Part shown: piece by piece, positions 1 through 8,046 of the stretch | Layout: the number at the start of each line of letters is the position of its first letter | Position numbering within the stretch: position 1 is the first letter of the stretch | Assembly: GCA_016718825.1 (NCBI GenBank) | Contig: JADKCL010000023.1 | Span: 59,680 to 123,679 of the forward strand | Direction of reading: 5' to 3' | DNA: 64,000 nucleotides | Source of the DNA: Bacteroidota bacterium | GTDB taxonomy: Bacteria; Bacteroidota; Bacteroidia; J057; JADKCL01 | Position numbers and translations under genes: made by a program | The notes under the pieces: generated by a model | The model's input: the letters and a program-made list of their open reading frames with translations, nothing else | The model's database searches: none | Told to the model about the DNA's origin: nothing

Positions 1-1
1 A

Positions 2-91
2 ATTACGCAAAACTTCGATACTATTTTTCTATTTGAACGGATGACAAAGGTAGAGCCTGAAGAAGTTGATGCGCGTTTAGCCACCCACTGA
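2..91 (+). CDS. possible 3' end of a gene entering from the left edge
   Basis: The second reading frame is open from the window edge to a TGA at 89-91. It encodes about 29 residues ending MTKVEPEEVDARLATH. The composition (charged, helical) looks protein-like, but 90 bases is too short to prove coding or name a family. The stretch from here to the MFS start at 244 shows nothing else. Confidence 0.35.
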   Translation: MTQNFDTIFLFERMTKVEPEEVDARLATH

Positions 92-243
92 TCCAACTTT
101 GAGCACGCTTCGTACCTCTTAGTGAAATGCTTGAATCCTTCTAACAATAAGAAACGCCCTCCTAACAATTATCCCATTCGATGAAAAACCCATTCCTGAC
201 GATAAAAAAATGCTAAATTCCATCCCACAATCGCGTTGCATTT

Positions 244-1377
244 ATGAATACGAGAACTGCTGAAATTCGCTGGTCGGTGATTACCAGCTTGTTGTTTTTG
301 GATTTGGCCATTCTGATCTCCTGGTTTGCCTACCATGGCTACCAAGGAGAATTGCTGACCAAGTTTGGGGTCATCCGCCCGGGAGTGGTGCACGATGCCC
401 TCTGGTTGGTGATTTTGCAGGGGTTTATCCTGTTCATCACCCCTCCCATCGCCGGTTTGGCCGCTGACCGACTGATGAAAAAACGCGGAAATCTGCTTCC
501 TGTCGTGAACATCGGCATCAATTTCGTGTCGATGGTCTTCATGGTTGTGGCGGTGACCATTTCGATACAAGAGCCGAGTGCATTTCTGAAGTTGATTTTC
601 CCCATCATGGTGGCGCTTTGGCTGATCTCCATGAACATCTTTCACAGCCCGGCGATCTCCACGATCGAGACGTATGTCCCGGAAAACAAATTGCCGATCG
701 TCATTTCGATTTTCGCCATTCTTGCCGATTTGATTGCGGCAACGGATCCGATCCTGACCGATTTGATTGAAAAAATCAGTGCGCCGATCACATTTGCCGT
801 CGGTGGTGCCCTTGTTTTTGTGACTGGGCTTTGGTTCAGTAGAGCTGCGAAGAAAATGCAAGTTCAGGAGGGCGAATCACCGGCGGCTGTTTCAAGCACA
901 AAAAAGACCAATTTCCCGGTCGTCTTCCTGCTCGGCCTCGTCGTCGGCGCTGCAACCACCTGCTTTTTCAAGTATTTTCCGCTGTGGATGGATGCCAAAC
1001 ATACGGATGTCGCCGCGCTTGTCGGGCTTGATCCAGCGGTATTTACATCCATTCTGATTGCAGGCGCTGCCGTTTTGTCCTTTCCGCTGGGCTTACTCGC
1101 CTCCAAGTTTGGAACCAAAAGAATGGCGATTGCGTCCGCGATCGTTTGCGCGGCCATCATCTCCGGGGTCATGACGAGCCATGGCACGCCTGCTTTGATT
1201 CTCTTCTGCTTGTATCCCTTGGCATTCGCAGCTGCAACGGTTTCGTTCCTGCCCATCGCGTTTTCGCAATTGGAAAAGCGCCATCTCGTGCTGGGAATCG
1301 GCATTTTCTTTTCGGGCGTGGAATTGTTGAGCAGTGTGGTGGATGTGATCAATGTGGCAGGGGCGCCGGTGCCGTGA
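244..1377 (+). CDS. MFS-type membrane transporter
   Basis: This is a 377-residue integral membrane protein with about 11-12 hydrophobic segments. A short basic loop between helices 2 and 3 (AADRLMKKRGN, near residue 75) matches the major facilitator signature loop. A more hydrophilic central loop around residues 205-225 separates two six-helix halves, and a second basic loop (SKFGTKRMA) in the C-terminal half mirrors the first. The architecture resembles MFS/sucrose-transporter-like carriers; the substrate cannot be read from sequence. The ATG at 244 gives a clean N-terminus. No operon partner is apparent, and a strong hairpin with a T-tract follows the stop immediately. Confidence 0.8.
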   Translation: MNTRTAEIRWSVITSLLFLDLAILISWFAYHGYQGELLTKFGVIRPGVVHDALWLVILQGFILFITPPIAGLAADRLMKKRGNLLPVVNIGINFVSMVFMVVAVTISIQEPSAFLKLIFPIMVALWLISMNIFHSPAISTIETYVPENKLPIVISIFAILADLIAATDPILTDLIEKISAPITFAVGGALVFVTGLWFSRAAKKMQVQEGESPAAVSSTKKTNFPVVFLLGLVVGAATTCFFKYFPLWMDAKHTDVAALVGLDPAVFTSILIAGAAVLSFPLGLLASKFGTKRMAIASAIVCAAIISGVMTSHGTPALILFCLYPLAFAAATVSFLPIAFSQLEKRHLVLGIGIFFSGVELLSSVVDVINVAGAPVP

Positions 1378-1427
1378 CCTCTCCCCCAACCCCCTCTCCA
1401 TCGCTTCGCTTCTGGAGAGGGGGCTTT
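1376..1427 (-). repeat. palindromic repeat, copy 1 (inverted)
   Basis: This copy contains CCATCGCTTCGC between G/C-rich arms. It is the reverse complement of the core GCGAAGCGATGG in the copies at 1521 and 1584, and the arms (CCCCTCTCC/GGAGAGGGG) are complementary. Its opposite orientation to the other two copies makes the group an inverted set. Confidence 0.7.
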
Positions 1428-1429
1428 TT
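1391..1429 (+). terminator. intrinsic terminator after the MFS gene
   Basis: A 9-bp perfect stem (CCCCTCTCC with GGAGAGGGG) closes a 14-base loop and is followed by GCTTTTTC. It starts 14 bases after the MFS stop codon. The stem is also the inverted member of the palindromic repeat family found at 1521 and 1584. Confidence 0.6.
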
Positions 1430-1520
1430 CTTCAGCAAGAAGGCAAAATCATCCTAGAATCTTTGCATTCGCCGATGACCAAACAAAAGGCTTATCAACC
1501 GGTAGAATTACGATTTCCAT

Positions 1521-1567
1521 TACCCCCTCCCCAAAAGCGAAGCGATGGGGAGGGCCGGGGAGAGGAA
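1521..1567 (+). repeat. palindromic repeat, copy 2
   Basis: Arms CCCTCCCC (1525-1532) and GGGGAGGG (1547-1554) enclose AAAAGCGAAGCGAT, followed by a CCGGGGAGAGG tail. It is nearly identical over about 45 bases to the copy at 1584. Confidence 0.75.
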
Positions 1568-1583
1568 AATCAAAATTCGTCTT

Positions 1584-1628
1584 AGCCCCCTCCCCAAAAG
1601 CGAAGCGATGGGGAGGGCTGGGGAGAGG
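1584..1628 (+). repeat. palindromic repeat, copy 3
   Basis: Same arms and loop as the copy at 1521, with a CTGGGGAGAGG tail. It ends 16 bases from the 3' end of the DUF559 gene on the other strand. Confidence 0.75.
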
Positions 1629-1643
1629 ACGCTAAAAAGCCGT

Positions 1644-2033
1644 TTACCATCGCTTGACCCGCGTCCTCAGCACCGCCAAAATCCTTCCAAGCAATTCATC
1701 CAGATTCTCCAAATCCTCATTCTTGAACCGAATCACAACTATCCCCAGCCGACTGATCAACGCATCGCGAACCTGGTCGTAGTCCTTGCTGAAATCATGG
1801 ATTTTGCCATCCAACTCAATCGCAACTTTGCACGCTGGGCAATAAAAATCGGGAATGAAGAAAAGCCGACGCCCATCGGCTTCGTCATAGTAGACGAATT
1901 CCTGCCGACGAAATTTGTAACCTTCGAGTTTATGGTTTCGCAACGCCTGCCAGAGCACTTTTTCGGCGGGCGTTGCCTGCTGCCGCAGCTTTCGCAACAA
2001 CTCGGTGACGTTGGTATAAGGTGGTCTGCCCAC
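1644..2033 (-). CDS. DUF559 (Vsr-like) endonuclease-domain protein
   Basis: This 129-residue protein has the DUF559 layout: an N-terminal helix with LRKLRQQATPAEKVLWQALR, then KFRRQEFVYYDEADG, a core strand FIPDFYCPACKVAIELDG, and a C-terminal FKNEDL segment. The D/E..ELDG residues match the restriction-endonuclease-like (PD-(D/E)XK/Vsr) fold of the family. The start is GTG; no in-frame ATG precedes it. Such proteins are stand-alone putative nucleases without a known role. The 3' end faces three palindromic repeats (1376-1628), which may be functionally linked. Confidence 0.8.
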   Translation of the reverse strand: MGRPPYTNVTELLRKLRQQATPAEKVLWQALRNHKLEGYKFRRQEFVYYDEADGRRLFFIPDFYCPACKVAIELDGKIHDFSKDYDQVRDALISRLGIVVIRFKNEDLENLDELLGRILAVLRTRVKRW

Positions 2034-2049
2034 TTTCTCTGTCTCCCCC

Positions 2050-2664
2050 TCAATTCAAATCCACCAGCTTGATCCGAAACAACAAATCGGAAAACGGTGG
2101 AATCTCACCGGCGACATTGGGGCCGTAGGCCAATTCGCAGGGAATCCAGAAATAGCCCTCCTGCCCTACTTTGAGCATTTCCACGGCGCGGTCAAAGCCC
2201 GGGACGACTTCGTTCATCTGAAATCGGAACCGGAACGGCTTCTTGGAGCCAAAGTTGCCATCAAACACGGTTCCGTCTTGGAGGCAGCCTTCGTAGAATA
2301 CGCCCACACGTTCGCCTTGGCGCGGAGCGGGTGCATTGGTTTGGGCCTGACCTGCAATCAATTGAAAGCCAAAACCATCCTCCTCCATCGTCAGGTTCAA
2401 CGGCGGAAATTCGTTGCGTTTGCGTTTGGCATCCATCCTCACATCATCGATCAACAGCCCCTGATCGTCCCAGGTGCGGAAGGATTGCAAAACCCCCTTT
2501 TCGTCATGCACGACCTCGGCCTTGATTTGATCATTTTGATCCTTCCAAACGTGACGGCCGATTTTGATGCGGTCGTTGGTTTCGCCTTCGTGGGAAATCT
2601 GGGCGCATGCAAAAAACGGGACCATCGCAAACAGCAGGGCAATAAGGATCGATTTTGATTTCAT
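2050..2664 (-). CDS. exported FKBP-type peptidyl-prolyl cis-trans isomerase
   Basis: The protein has 204 residues when started at the ATG at 2664, where a signal peptide begins (MKSKSILIALLFAMVPFFAC, then AQ). The open frame runs further upstream but has no protein-like character. The C-terminal half is an FKBP domain: GERVGVFYEGCLQDGTVFDG, then EVVPGFDRAVEMLKVGQEG and IPCELAYGP, ending FRIKLVDLN, all canonical FKBP motifs. The middle part (about 25-110) has a strand-rich MORN-like stretch (GVLQSFRTWDDQGLLIDD). It probably assists folding of exported proteins. The 3' end lies 16 bases from the DUF559 gene on the same strand. Confidence 0.85.
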   Translation of the reverse strand: MKSKSILIALLFAMVPFFACAQISHEGETNDRIKIGRHVWKDQNDQIKAEVVHDEKGVLQSFRTWDDQGLLIDDVRMDAKRKRNEFPPLNLTMEEDGFGFQLIAGQAQTNAPAPRQGERVGVFYEGCLQDGTVFDGNFGSKKPFRFRFQMNEVVPGFDRAVEMLKVGQEGYFWIPCELAYGPNVAGEIPPFSDLLFRIKLVDLN

Positions 2665-2802
2665 GGCATTGAAATTACAAATTCCACCTGAATTCGAATG
2701 AAAATTGCCAGAACGGAAAGACGATTCGAAGCCGCCCCAAATGTGCAATTTGCTTCTTCCCTGCATCCTAACCATATTCACCCGTTGAAATTGAGTCCCA
2801 AC

Positions 2803-4407
2803 ATGTTGCTGCTTTTGTTTCGGTCTCGCGTATTGAATTTGCGTCTTGATGGGCTGTTTTCCATCCGATCCATCGCCGCGTTGATGCTTTTGGGCCTGTT
2901 CTTGCTCCAATCCTGCGACAAGGATGCGCCCGAACCGCCTCCTTTCGGTCAAATTTGCCTCTGGGATGTTCCTGCACGCCAACGCTATGGCTTTCAGGAT
3001 GTCAAAGGCGGGCCGGATTCCGTGGATTTTATCGGGAGGGTGTATCAGGGCGTCACGACGGGCAATTGTCAAACGCCGGATGGCCAAAAACATCCCTTGG
3101 TGATTGTGGCCCACGGTCGCATCGCCATCGGAGTGCCCTACAACTATCTGGGAATGACCTATTTGACCCATCACCTTGCCTCTTGGGGCGACATTGTGCT
3201 TTCGCTGAATCTCGATGTGGTCAATTCCTTGCAAGGCGAAGAGACCGAATATGGCATTCCCCACCGCGGCGAATTGATTTTGCACGCGATTGACTACATG
3301 CTCGCGCAGAACCGTACGCCGGGCAGCCGATTCTTCCAGCAAATTGACACGACCAAAATCGCCTTGGTGGGACATAGCCGCGGCGGCGGGGCAGTGATTT
3401 ATGCTGCGAATGCCAACGCGCGGATGCACAACCATGCCATCAAAGCCGTTGCCACCCTCTCCCCTGCCAATTTCGGGACGGAAGCCTTGCAAGTTCCTGT
3501 ACCCCATATTTGCCTTTATGGATCCTGGGATGGCGATTTGTACGAAGGCCAAGGCCCCGATCTTTGGTCGCGCGGCAGCCGCAACGCCCCACGGGAGCTC
3601 GTCGAAATCTACGGGGCCAACCATTATTTCTTCACCGACAAGGCCCAATTTCCCTCAGAATCCGCCGAAATCACCCGCGAAGACCATCATCTCCTCGCCA
3701 AAGGCATGGTCAACGCCTGGTTTGACCGCTACCTGCGTGGGAAGAACTCCTTCGAATGGGGCCGTTACCTGACCGGCGACATTCGCCTGAGCAATCAACT
3801 CGAATATTACGTTTCCTTTCAGCATTCCGAATTTTTGCCGATCACCCACAATGCGGAAAATGCAGATGGCGGAAGTCAGGTCAAAATGGGAAAAATGGGC
3901 ACCAATATCCTCTCGGTGGGACTTTGTGATCTCGCGGATGTCGAATTGGGTGGCCTCCCCTGCTATGGGACCGGCACGGCCGTGCAGGCGGGTTGGGATG
4001 CCCGCAATGACCGTTTGGAGTTTGTATTTGCCGCGATGGATGCCAGACCATATCCCTATCTCAGCTTTCGGATGAGCCAAGTCCATGGGGATTCCTTGAA
4101 TGAGGTGGATTTCAAGAAGGACTTCCATGTGCATGTGACCGACGCCCGCGGTGTCGATGCCAAGGTTCGTGTGGCAGATTACCTCGGTGGATTGCAGTAT
4201 CCCGATCTGTCGGGTTCCTTGCCGCCCGACGACCCCAACAACCGTAAGCAGATCATGCGCGGTTTTCGCATCCCCGTAGCTGATTTTCAGGGAATTGACT
4301 TTTCCAAGGTGACCGGCGTCAAATTCGTGTTTGACCGGCCTGCAGCCAAGGGCTTTGACAACCTCAGCGGCGCGATCAAAGTGGCCGACCTTGAATTCTC
4401 CAATTGA
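2803..4407 (+). CDS. alpha/beta-hydrolase lipoprotein (chlorophyllase/PAF-acetylhydrolase-like)
   Basis: The frame is open from 2698, but the ATG at 2803 places a lipoprotein signal correctly: basic residues, a hydrophobic stretch and the lipobox LLQSC, followed by a DKDAPEPPP linker. This gives about 534 residues. The hydrolase core shows the oxyanion region (LVIVAHGR), the nucleophile elbow GHSRGGGA, a candidate catalytic Asp in LYGSWDGDLY and a His in YGANHYFF. These match alpha/beta-hydrolases of the chlorophyllase/dienelactone type. The C-terminal 170 residues look like an extra beta-rich domain. The substrate is unknown. The secreted-protein gene at 4412 follows after 4 bases, suggesting co-transcription. 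Confidence 0.75.
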   Translation: MLLLLFRSRVLNLRLDGLFSIRSIAALMLLGLFLLQSCDKDAPEPPPFGQICLWDVPARQRYGFQDVKGGPDSVDFIGRVYQGVTTGNCQTPDGQKHPLVIVAHGRIAIGVPYNYLGMTYLTHHLASWGDIVLSLNLDVVNSLQGEETEYGIPHRGELILHAIDYMLAQNRTPGSRFFQQIDTTKIALVGHSRGGGAVIYAANANARMHNHAIKAVATLSPANFGTEALQVPVPHICLYGSWDGDLYEGQGPDLWSRGSRNAPRELVEIYGANHYFFTDKAQFPSESAEITREDHHLLAKGMVNAWFDRYLRGKNSFEWGRYLTGDIRLSNQLEYYVSFQHSEFLPITHNAENADGGSQVKMGKMGTNILSVGLCDLADVELGGLPCYGTGTAVQAGWDARNDRLEFVFAAMDARPYPYLSFRMSQVHGDSLNEVDFKKDFHVHVTDARGVDAKVRVADYLGGLQYPDLSGSLPPDDPNNRKQIMRGFRIPVADFQGIDFSKVTGVKFVFDRPAAKGFDNLSGAIKVADLEFSN

Positions 4408-4411
4408 ATCT

Positions 4412-5104
4412 ATGAAAATGCGCAACAAATTTGGTCGAAGGAGTTGGTTGATTGCAGCCGTCTTGTTGGCGGCGGTGATGCTCATCGCGCAACGTCCCAA
4501 CCGCAAAAACCCTTCCCCTGCCGATCCGGGGATGCAATTTACCCCGAAAAAGAAGGGGGTCACAAATCCGGAGCAACCCTCCGCACCACCGCCCACCGAT
4601 GATCCGAACGGAGGAATTTCGGCCGAAGATGACAAGGATGACCCCAACCAAGGCGATATGCCGGACCCGAACGACGATGAGACGCCCGCCGATGATAATC
4701 TCCCACCGCCTACGGTCCAAGTAGCCAACACCGAAATTTGGCGAATCGGCAATGGCAGTGACGTCGGTCAGACTGGCGACTGGATGCTCGTGTTGCGCGG
4801 GCAAGGATTTTTTGAGTCCGAGCGCCCACCGGTCGTCCATATCGGAGATGCAATCCGATTGACGGATGTTTATGTTGGGAATCGCGGCAAAGAGCTCTTC
4901 GCGTGCATCCCGCCCGAAGTCGCATTGCAGGTCATTGCCAGCGATTTTGAGAAAATTTCTGTACAAAACCCCGGCGGACTCAACCGCGATCCTGGCCGCT
5001 GGGTTCCGTTTTTGATTCAACGGCCGACGTTTGTCGCGTCCCTGGAGACTGCGCCCAAGGCGACTTTCAAGTTTGGGGCGTATTTTTTGGAGCGGGGGAA
5101 GTAA
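4412..5104 (+). CDS. exported protein with acidic linker and TIG-like domain, copy 1
   Basis: The protein has 230 residues. The ATG at 4412 begins a signal/anchor segment (RRSWLIAAVLLAAVMLIAQ). A proline- and aspartate-rich linker follows (about residues 40-90, rich in DDPN/PDPNDDE), then a C-terminal domain with WMLVLRGQGFFESERPPVV and ELFACIPPEVA. These motifs resemble an IPT/TIG Ig-like fold, inferred only from motif shape. The gene follows the hydrolase lipoprotein by 4 bases. From codon 30 to the stop it is nearly identical in DNA to 11460-12057, so it is one half of a recent duplication or a converted pair. Function unknown. Confidence 0.7.
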   Translation: MKMRNKFGRRSWLIAAVLLAAVMLIAQRPNRKNPSPADPGMQFTPKKKGVTNPEQPSAPPPTDDPNGGISAEDDKDDPNQGDMPDPNDDETPADDNLPPPTVQVANTEIWRIGNGSDVGQTGDWMLVLRGQGFFESERPPVVHIGDAIRLTDVYVGNRGKELFACIPPEVALQVIASDFEKISVQNPGGLNRDPGRWVPFLIQRPTFVASLETAPKATFKFGAYFLERGK

Positions 5105-5318
5105 CTGGATGTAACTTGTTCAAAAGTCATTCAGGGTATTCGATGTGTCCAAGGAAAATATTTGCTCAAGGAAGGTCAAATTTTCATTTAAAGGCGTTAC
5201 CCAAAGTGCGTCAAGCTTCCATTCTCGGGAGTCGGAAAAGGTGGCTATGTTCTGATGGATTCTCTTCTTTGGCTACCAACGAGATCCCCTCCAAAACAAC
5301 TTTTGAGACCACTACTTC

Positions 5319-5535
5319 GATACAGAATTCGACACCGTAAGCCCGCAACTGATGCAATGCGCATAGTCATTGGGCTCCCCGGGCTACCCTTTGTTCGTTT
5401 TGCAGCTTTGGTCGGTGAATAGGGCCTTTGCTGTCGCCGGGCTTGACATTTGCCTTGACTTCGTCCCAAAAATTGCCTTTCACCAGCTTGTCATCGTAGT
5501 GAGAATTCAACTTGAGTTTCAATTTCATATCGAAT
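5319..5535 (-). pseudogene. decayed paralogue of the secreted protein at 6647-7096
   Basis: Read on the minus strand, this piece encodes MKLKLKLNSHYDDKLVKG, then (after frame changes) DQSCKTNKG and YAHCISCGLTVS. These align to MKLQIRLKSNYYDKLVKG, GQGCKNNKG and YALCINCGLTVS of the intact gene at 6647. At least two frame changes and an internal TAG break it, and no signal peptide remains. It is a C-terminal relic of a tandem duplicate. Confidence 0.7.
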
Positions 5536-5645
5536 AGCTATTTGAGCCAATCCAAATTGAATTACAATCGACATTGATTTCCAATGAGGATCGAAAAATG
5601 TATTGCGTTGGAGTGTTCCGAAAGTTCGGCGCAAAGATTAAATGG

Positions 5646-6635
5646 TCATTTGTTGTCGTATTTGGAAGACATCGCATAGGTCTTGTCACCATGAAATACA
5701 TTGAATGAGAAACTCAGGTTAAAGTAGTTATAGCCAGGCAATCCCAGGGCGAATCGTTTCGGTCTTTGTCCGATTTCAAACCGGGTAACCACGCCCATTT
5801 GATCCCATTCAAAACCAATTCGGTAGCCAATAGGACTAGGCTGTTTTGTTTTAACGGTATAAACACCATTGGCTGCCTGAATACTTTCATACGAGGTCCC
5901 TCCAATGAGCGCATCCAGAAAGATCCTTCTGGAAAAGTGTCTGAAATTTTTATAGCCATTGTAGGAGACACTGGCTTTTCTTATCTTCTTGAACACCAAT
6001 CCAGCTACCAAGGCATTCGAATTGCTCCTGAAAAAATATATTTGACCTGGTGAAGGTGCAGCACCGCTCGTTGTTACAAATTCATATGTACCATCACTCG
6101 CATTGCTCGCACCGGCAGTCTGATTGTAATGTAACAAGCCCGCATGAATCCCAAACTGCTTTCTTTTATCACAGACCGCGTCAAAATACCTGTACACCGT
6201 AGTCGTAAATCCTGCCTCAATTCTTACGTCGGATTCATCTTTTTTAAGCTTATCAACAAAGAAATAATCGATACCTCCTTCGAGATACTTCATCGATTTC
6301 AAGTTTTCAGGATTCACTACATTGTCTTTGGGGGTAAAGAGCTTTTTGGCAATGTCTTGACGGTAAAAGACTTCATACCCCAATTTCCCCTTTGCTCCTT
6401 GAACCAACAATCCAACCTGCGGCTTGATATTGTCTAGGGAAAGTGCTGTAATTGAGACTTTTAACGGACTCAATTTATCAGTGAAATTTGTGGTTTTATA
6501 TTCCGCAGTTTGGGAAAACAATGCCACGCTAGGTATTGTGAATAGCATCTGCAAGATGCAGATGTTTCGACGAATTCCATTGCAAATGCAAAGGTTCACC
6601 AAGCCTGCCACCGACATGGAGAGGGTCCTTTTCAT
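5646..6635 (-). CDS. hypothetical exported protein, probable outer-membrane beta-barrel
   Basis: This 329-residue protein begins at an ATG with a basic N-terminus and a hydrophobic stretch ending SVALFSQ, which reads as a signal peptide. The rest alternates short amphipathic strands with turns (GKLGYEVFYRQD, GIDYFFVDKL, EAGFTTTVYRYFD, PIGYRIGFEWDQMG) and ends in FNLSFSFNVFHG. This is the usual look of a Bacteroidota outer-membrane barrel. I do not recognise a family. It ends 11 bases downstream of the secreted-protein gene at 6647 and may share its transcript. Confidence 0.6.
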   Translation of the reverse strand: MKRTLSMSVAGLVNLCICNGIRRNICILQMLFTIPSVALFSQTAEYKTTNFTDKLSPLKVSITALSLDNIKPQVGLLVQGAKGKLGYEVFYRQDIAKKLFTPKDNVVNPENLKSMKYLEGGIDYFFVDKLKKDESDVRIEAGFTTTVYRYFDAVCDKRKQFGIHAGLLHYNQTAGASNASDGTYEFVTTSGAAPSPGQIYFFRSNSNALVAGLVFKKIRKASVSYNGYKNFRHFSRRIFLDALIGGTSYESIQAANGVYTVKTKQPSPIGYRIGFEWDQMGVVTRFEIGQRPKRFALGLPGYNYFNLSFSFNVFHGDKTYAMSSKYDNK

Positions 6636-6646
6636 TTCGATCGTCC

Positions 6647-7096
6647 CTATTTAGACACAAAAATGGATACCGTTAGGCCGCAGTTGATGCACAACGCATA
6701 ACCCTCAAGGTCTTCGCCTTTGTTGTTTTTGCAACCCTGACCGATAAATTTTCCGACGACGGTTTTGCCAGGCTTTGCTGTTCCTTTGACTTCATCGCCA
6801 AAATATCCCTTGACAAGCTTGTCATAATAGTTGGATTTAAGCCGAATTTGCAGCTTCATGTCCGAAGTATTTTTGACTTCCACCACATAATTGCAGGCCA
6901 ATGCTCTCTTGGAATCCAGGGCAATCCGATACTCAATCACAGCATTGGTATTGTCTCCAAAGTCAACATCAGCCTTTTTCCATTCTGTAAACTCGCCCAT
7001 TTTGCCACCTGCATCAGGCTTCAAATCCGATACCACTTGCGCATTGACGCTCAAAAAGGTAATACAAAACGCAATCATCAAGAATAAACTTTTCAT
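6647..7096 (-). CDS. small secreted protein of unknown function
   Basis: The protein has 149 residues from the ATG at 7096, which opens a clean signal peptide (MKSLFLMIAFCITFLSVNAQ). An upstream extension of the frame lacks protein-like content. The mature part contains YRIALDSKRALACNYVVEVKN and a C-terminal block with three cysteines (GQGCKNNKG, CINCGLTVS), suggesting a disulfide-stabilised beta domain. A broken copy lies at 5319-5535, so the family has been duplicated locally. Function unknown. Confidence 0.7.
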   Translation of the reverse strand: MKSLFLMIAFCITFLSVNAQVVSDLKPDAGGKMGEFTEWKKADVDFGDNTNAVIEYRIALDSKRALACNYVVEVKNTSDMKLQIRLKSNYYDKLVKGYFGDEVKGTAKPGKTVVGKFIGQGCKNNKGEDLEGYALCINCGLTVSIFVSK

Positions 7097-7268
7097 AATT
7101 CGTGTAACAATTAAGATTCCTAAATTGGGTTTAAATCGCTGGGGAATTGATTCTCCAAGCATCTTCACAAAAGTAGAAATGGATAAAAAACAGGGCAATA
7201 CCACTTTAGTAGTATTCGAACGCTGGAGTTGATCCTCAACCATCTAAGTGCGCAGGATTAGGATTGCA

Positions 7269-7290
7269 GGATGCTCATGCAAGAGCATCC
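7269..7290. other. perfect 8-bp hairpin between genes
   Basis: GGATGCTC and GAGCATCC enclose a 6-base loop, about 90 bases downstream of the response-regulator gene that ends at 7380. There is no T-tract on that gene's strand, so a terminator role is uncertain. Otherwise the 7097-7379 gap shows nothing I can identify. Confidence 0.35.
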
Positions 7291-7379
7291 AATTTTACTC
7301 AGCGTTGAATAACAGATTTCGTGCTTAAAATGCTGCCACAGCAATGGAGTTTCCTGCGCGTTCGCGACTAAGGTGGGAA

Positions 7380-8006
7380 TCATTCACTCCCAAACACCTT
7401 ATTCAACGCATCCGTCCGTGACTGCACCTGCAACTTCTCGTAGATATTGCGCACATGTTTTCTCACGGTTTCTATGCTGATGGAAAGCTGATCGGCAATT
7501 TCTTTGTATCGGAAGCCCTTGGACAACAGCGCCAACAATTCCTGTTCTCGAGGGGAAAGTTTTTGCAATTCGACGTTTTCCCTCTTTTGTTGGAAGCGTT
7601 GGACGACCTTTCGTGCAATCGGGCCGCTCATGGGTGAACCACCCTGATGAATGTCCTGAATTGCGGCCAATAACTCAGAGAAGGGAGCTGTTTTCAAAAT
7701 GTAGCCACAAGCTCCGGCTTCAAGGCCGGCAAAAATATGCTGGACATCATCAAAAATGCTGAAAATCAGGTATTGGACTTGCGGATACAAAGGTTTCATC
7801 GCTCGGATGCAATCAATTCCCGAATTGCCCGGCAAATGGATGTCCATCAAGACAACATCGGGAGACAAGTCCGGAAGCGCCTTCGAGAAATCTTCCGCAT
7901 TTTCAAAGGATGCAATGCAATCCGTCGTATCGGTTCCATTCAGAAGCGCGACGAGGCTCTGGTTGACATCTACGTTGTCTTCGACGATAATGACTTTGAT
8001 CGACAT
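7380..8006 (-). CDS. NarL/LuxR-family response regulator
   Basis: This 208-residue protein has an N-terminal receiver with the acidic pair (VEDN), the phospho-acceptor Asp in VLMDIHLPG near residue 55, and the conserved Lys in ILKTAPFSE near 105. The C-terminal LuxR helix-turn-helix (about 145-205) reads LSPREQELLALLSKGFRYKE, then SIETVRKHVRNIYEKL. It should be a DNA-binding transcription factor activated by phosphorylation. It lies 40 bases downstream of the sensor kinase at 8047, on the same strand, which is almost certainly its partner. Confidence 0.92.
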   Translation of the reverse strand: MSIKVIIVEDNVDVNQSLVALLNGTDTTDCIASFENAEDFSKALPDLSPDVVLMDIHLPGNSGIDCIRAMKPLYPQVQYLIFSIFDDVQHIFAGLEAGACGYILKTAPFSELLAAIQDIHQGGSPMSGPIARKVVQRFQQKRENVELQKLSPREQELLALLSKGFRYKEIADQLSISIETVRKHVRNIYEKLQVQSRTDALNKVFGSE

Positions 8007-8046
8007 ATTACACCTGCAAAATTAACCTTCGATCGGCTTTGGACAA

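Noticed and set aside
15..243. Promoter or small gene in the left-edge gap
   Set aside because: No convincing TTTG/TAnnTTTG pair and no frame with protein-like content beyond the short partial frame at 2-91.
2665..3648. Upstream extension of the FKBP frame on the minus strand
   Set aside because: It lies opposite the hydrolase lipoprotein gene and has no domain content; a signal peptide at 2664 marks the true start.
3655..4752. Long minus-strand open frame opposite the hydrolase and acidic-linker genes
   Set aside because: No motif, wrong composition; the plus-strand genes have clear domains and signals.
4376..5020. Open frame on the minus strand opposite the acidic-linker gene, also open in the second copy at 11281-11982
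   Set aside because: Its conservation follows from the DNA duplication. Silent third-position changes of the plus-strand gene fall at coding positions here, so the plus frame is the selected one.
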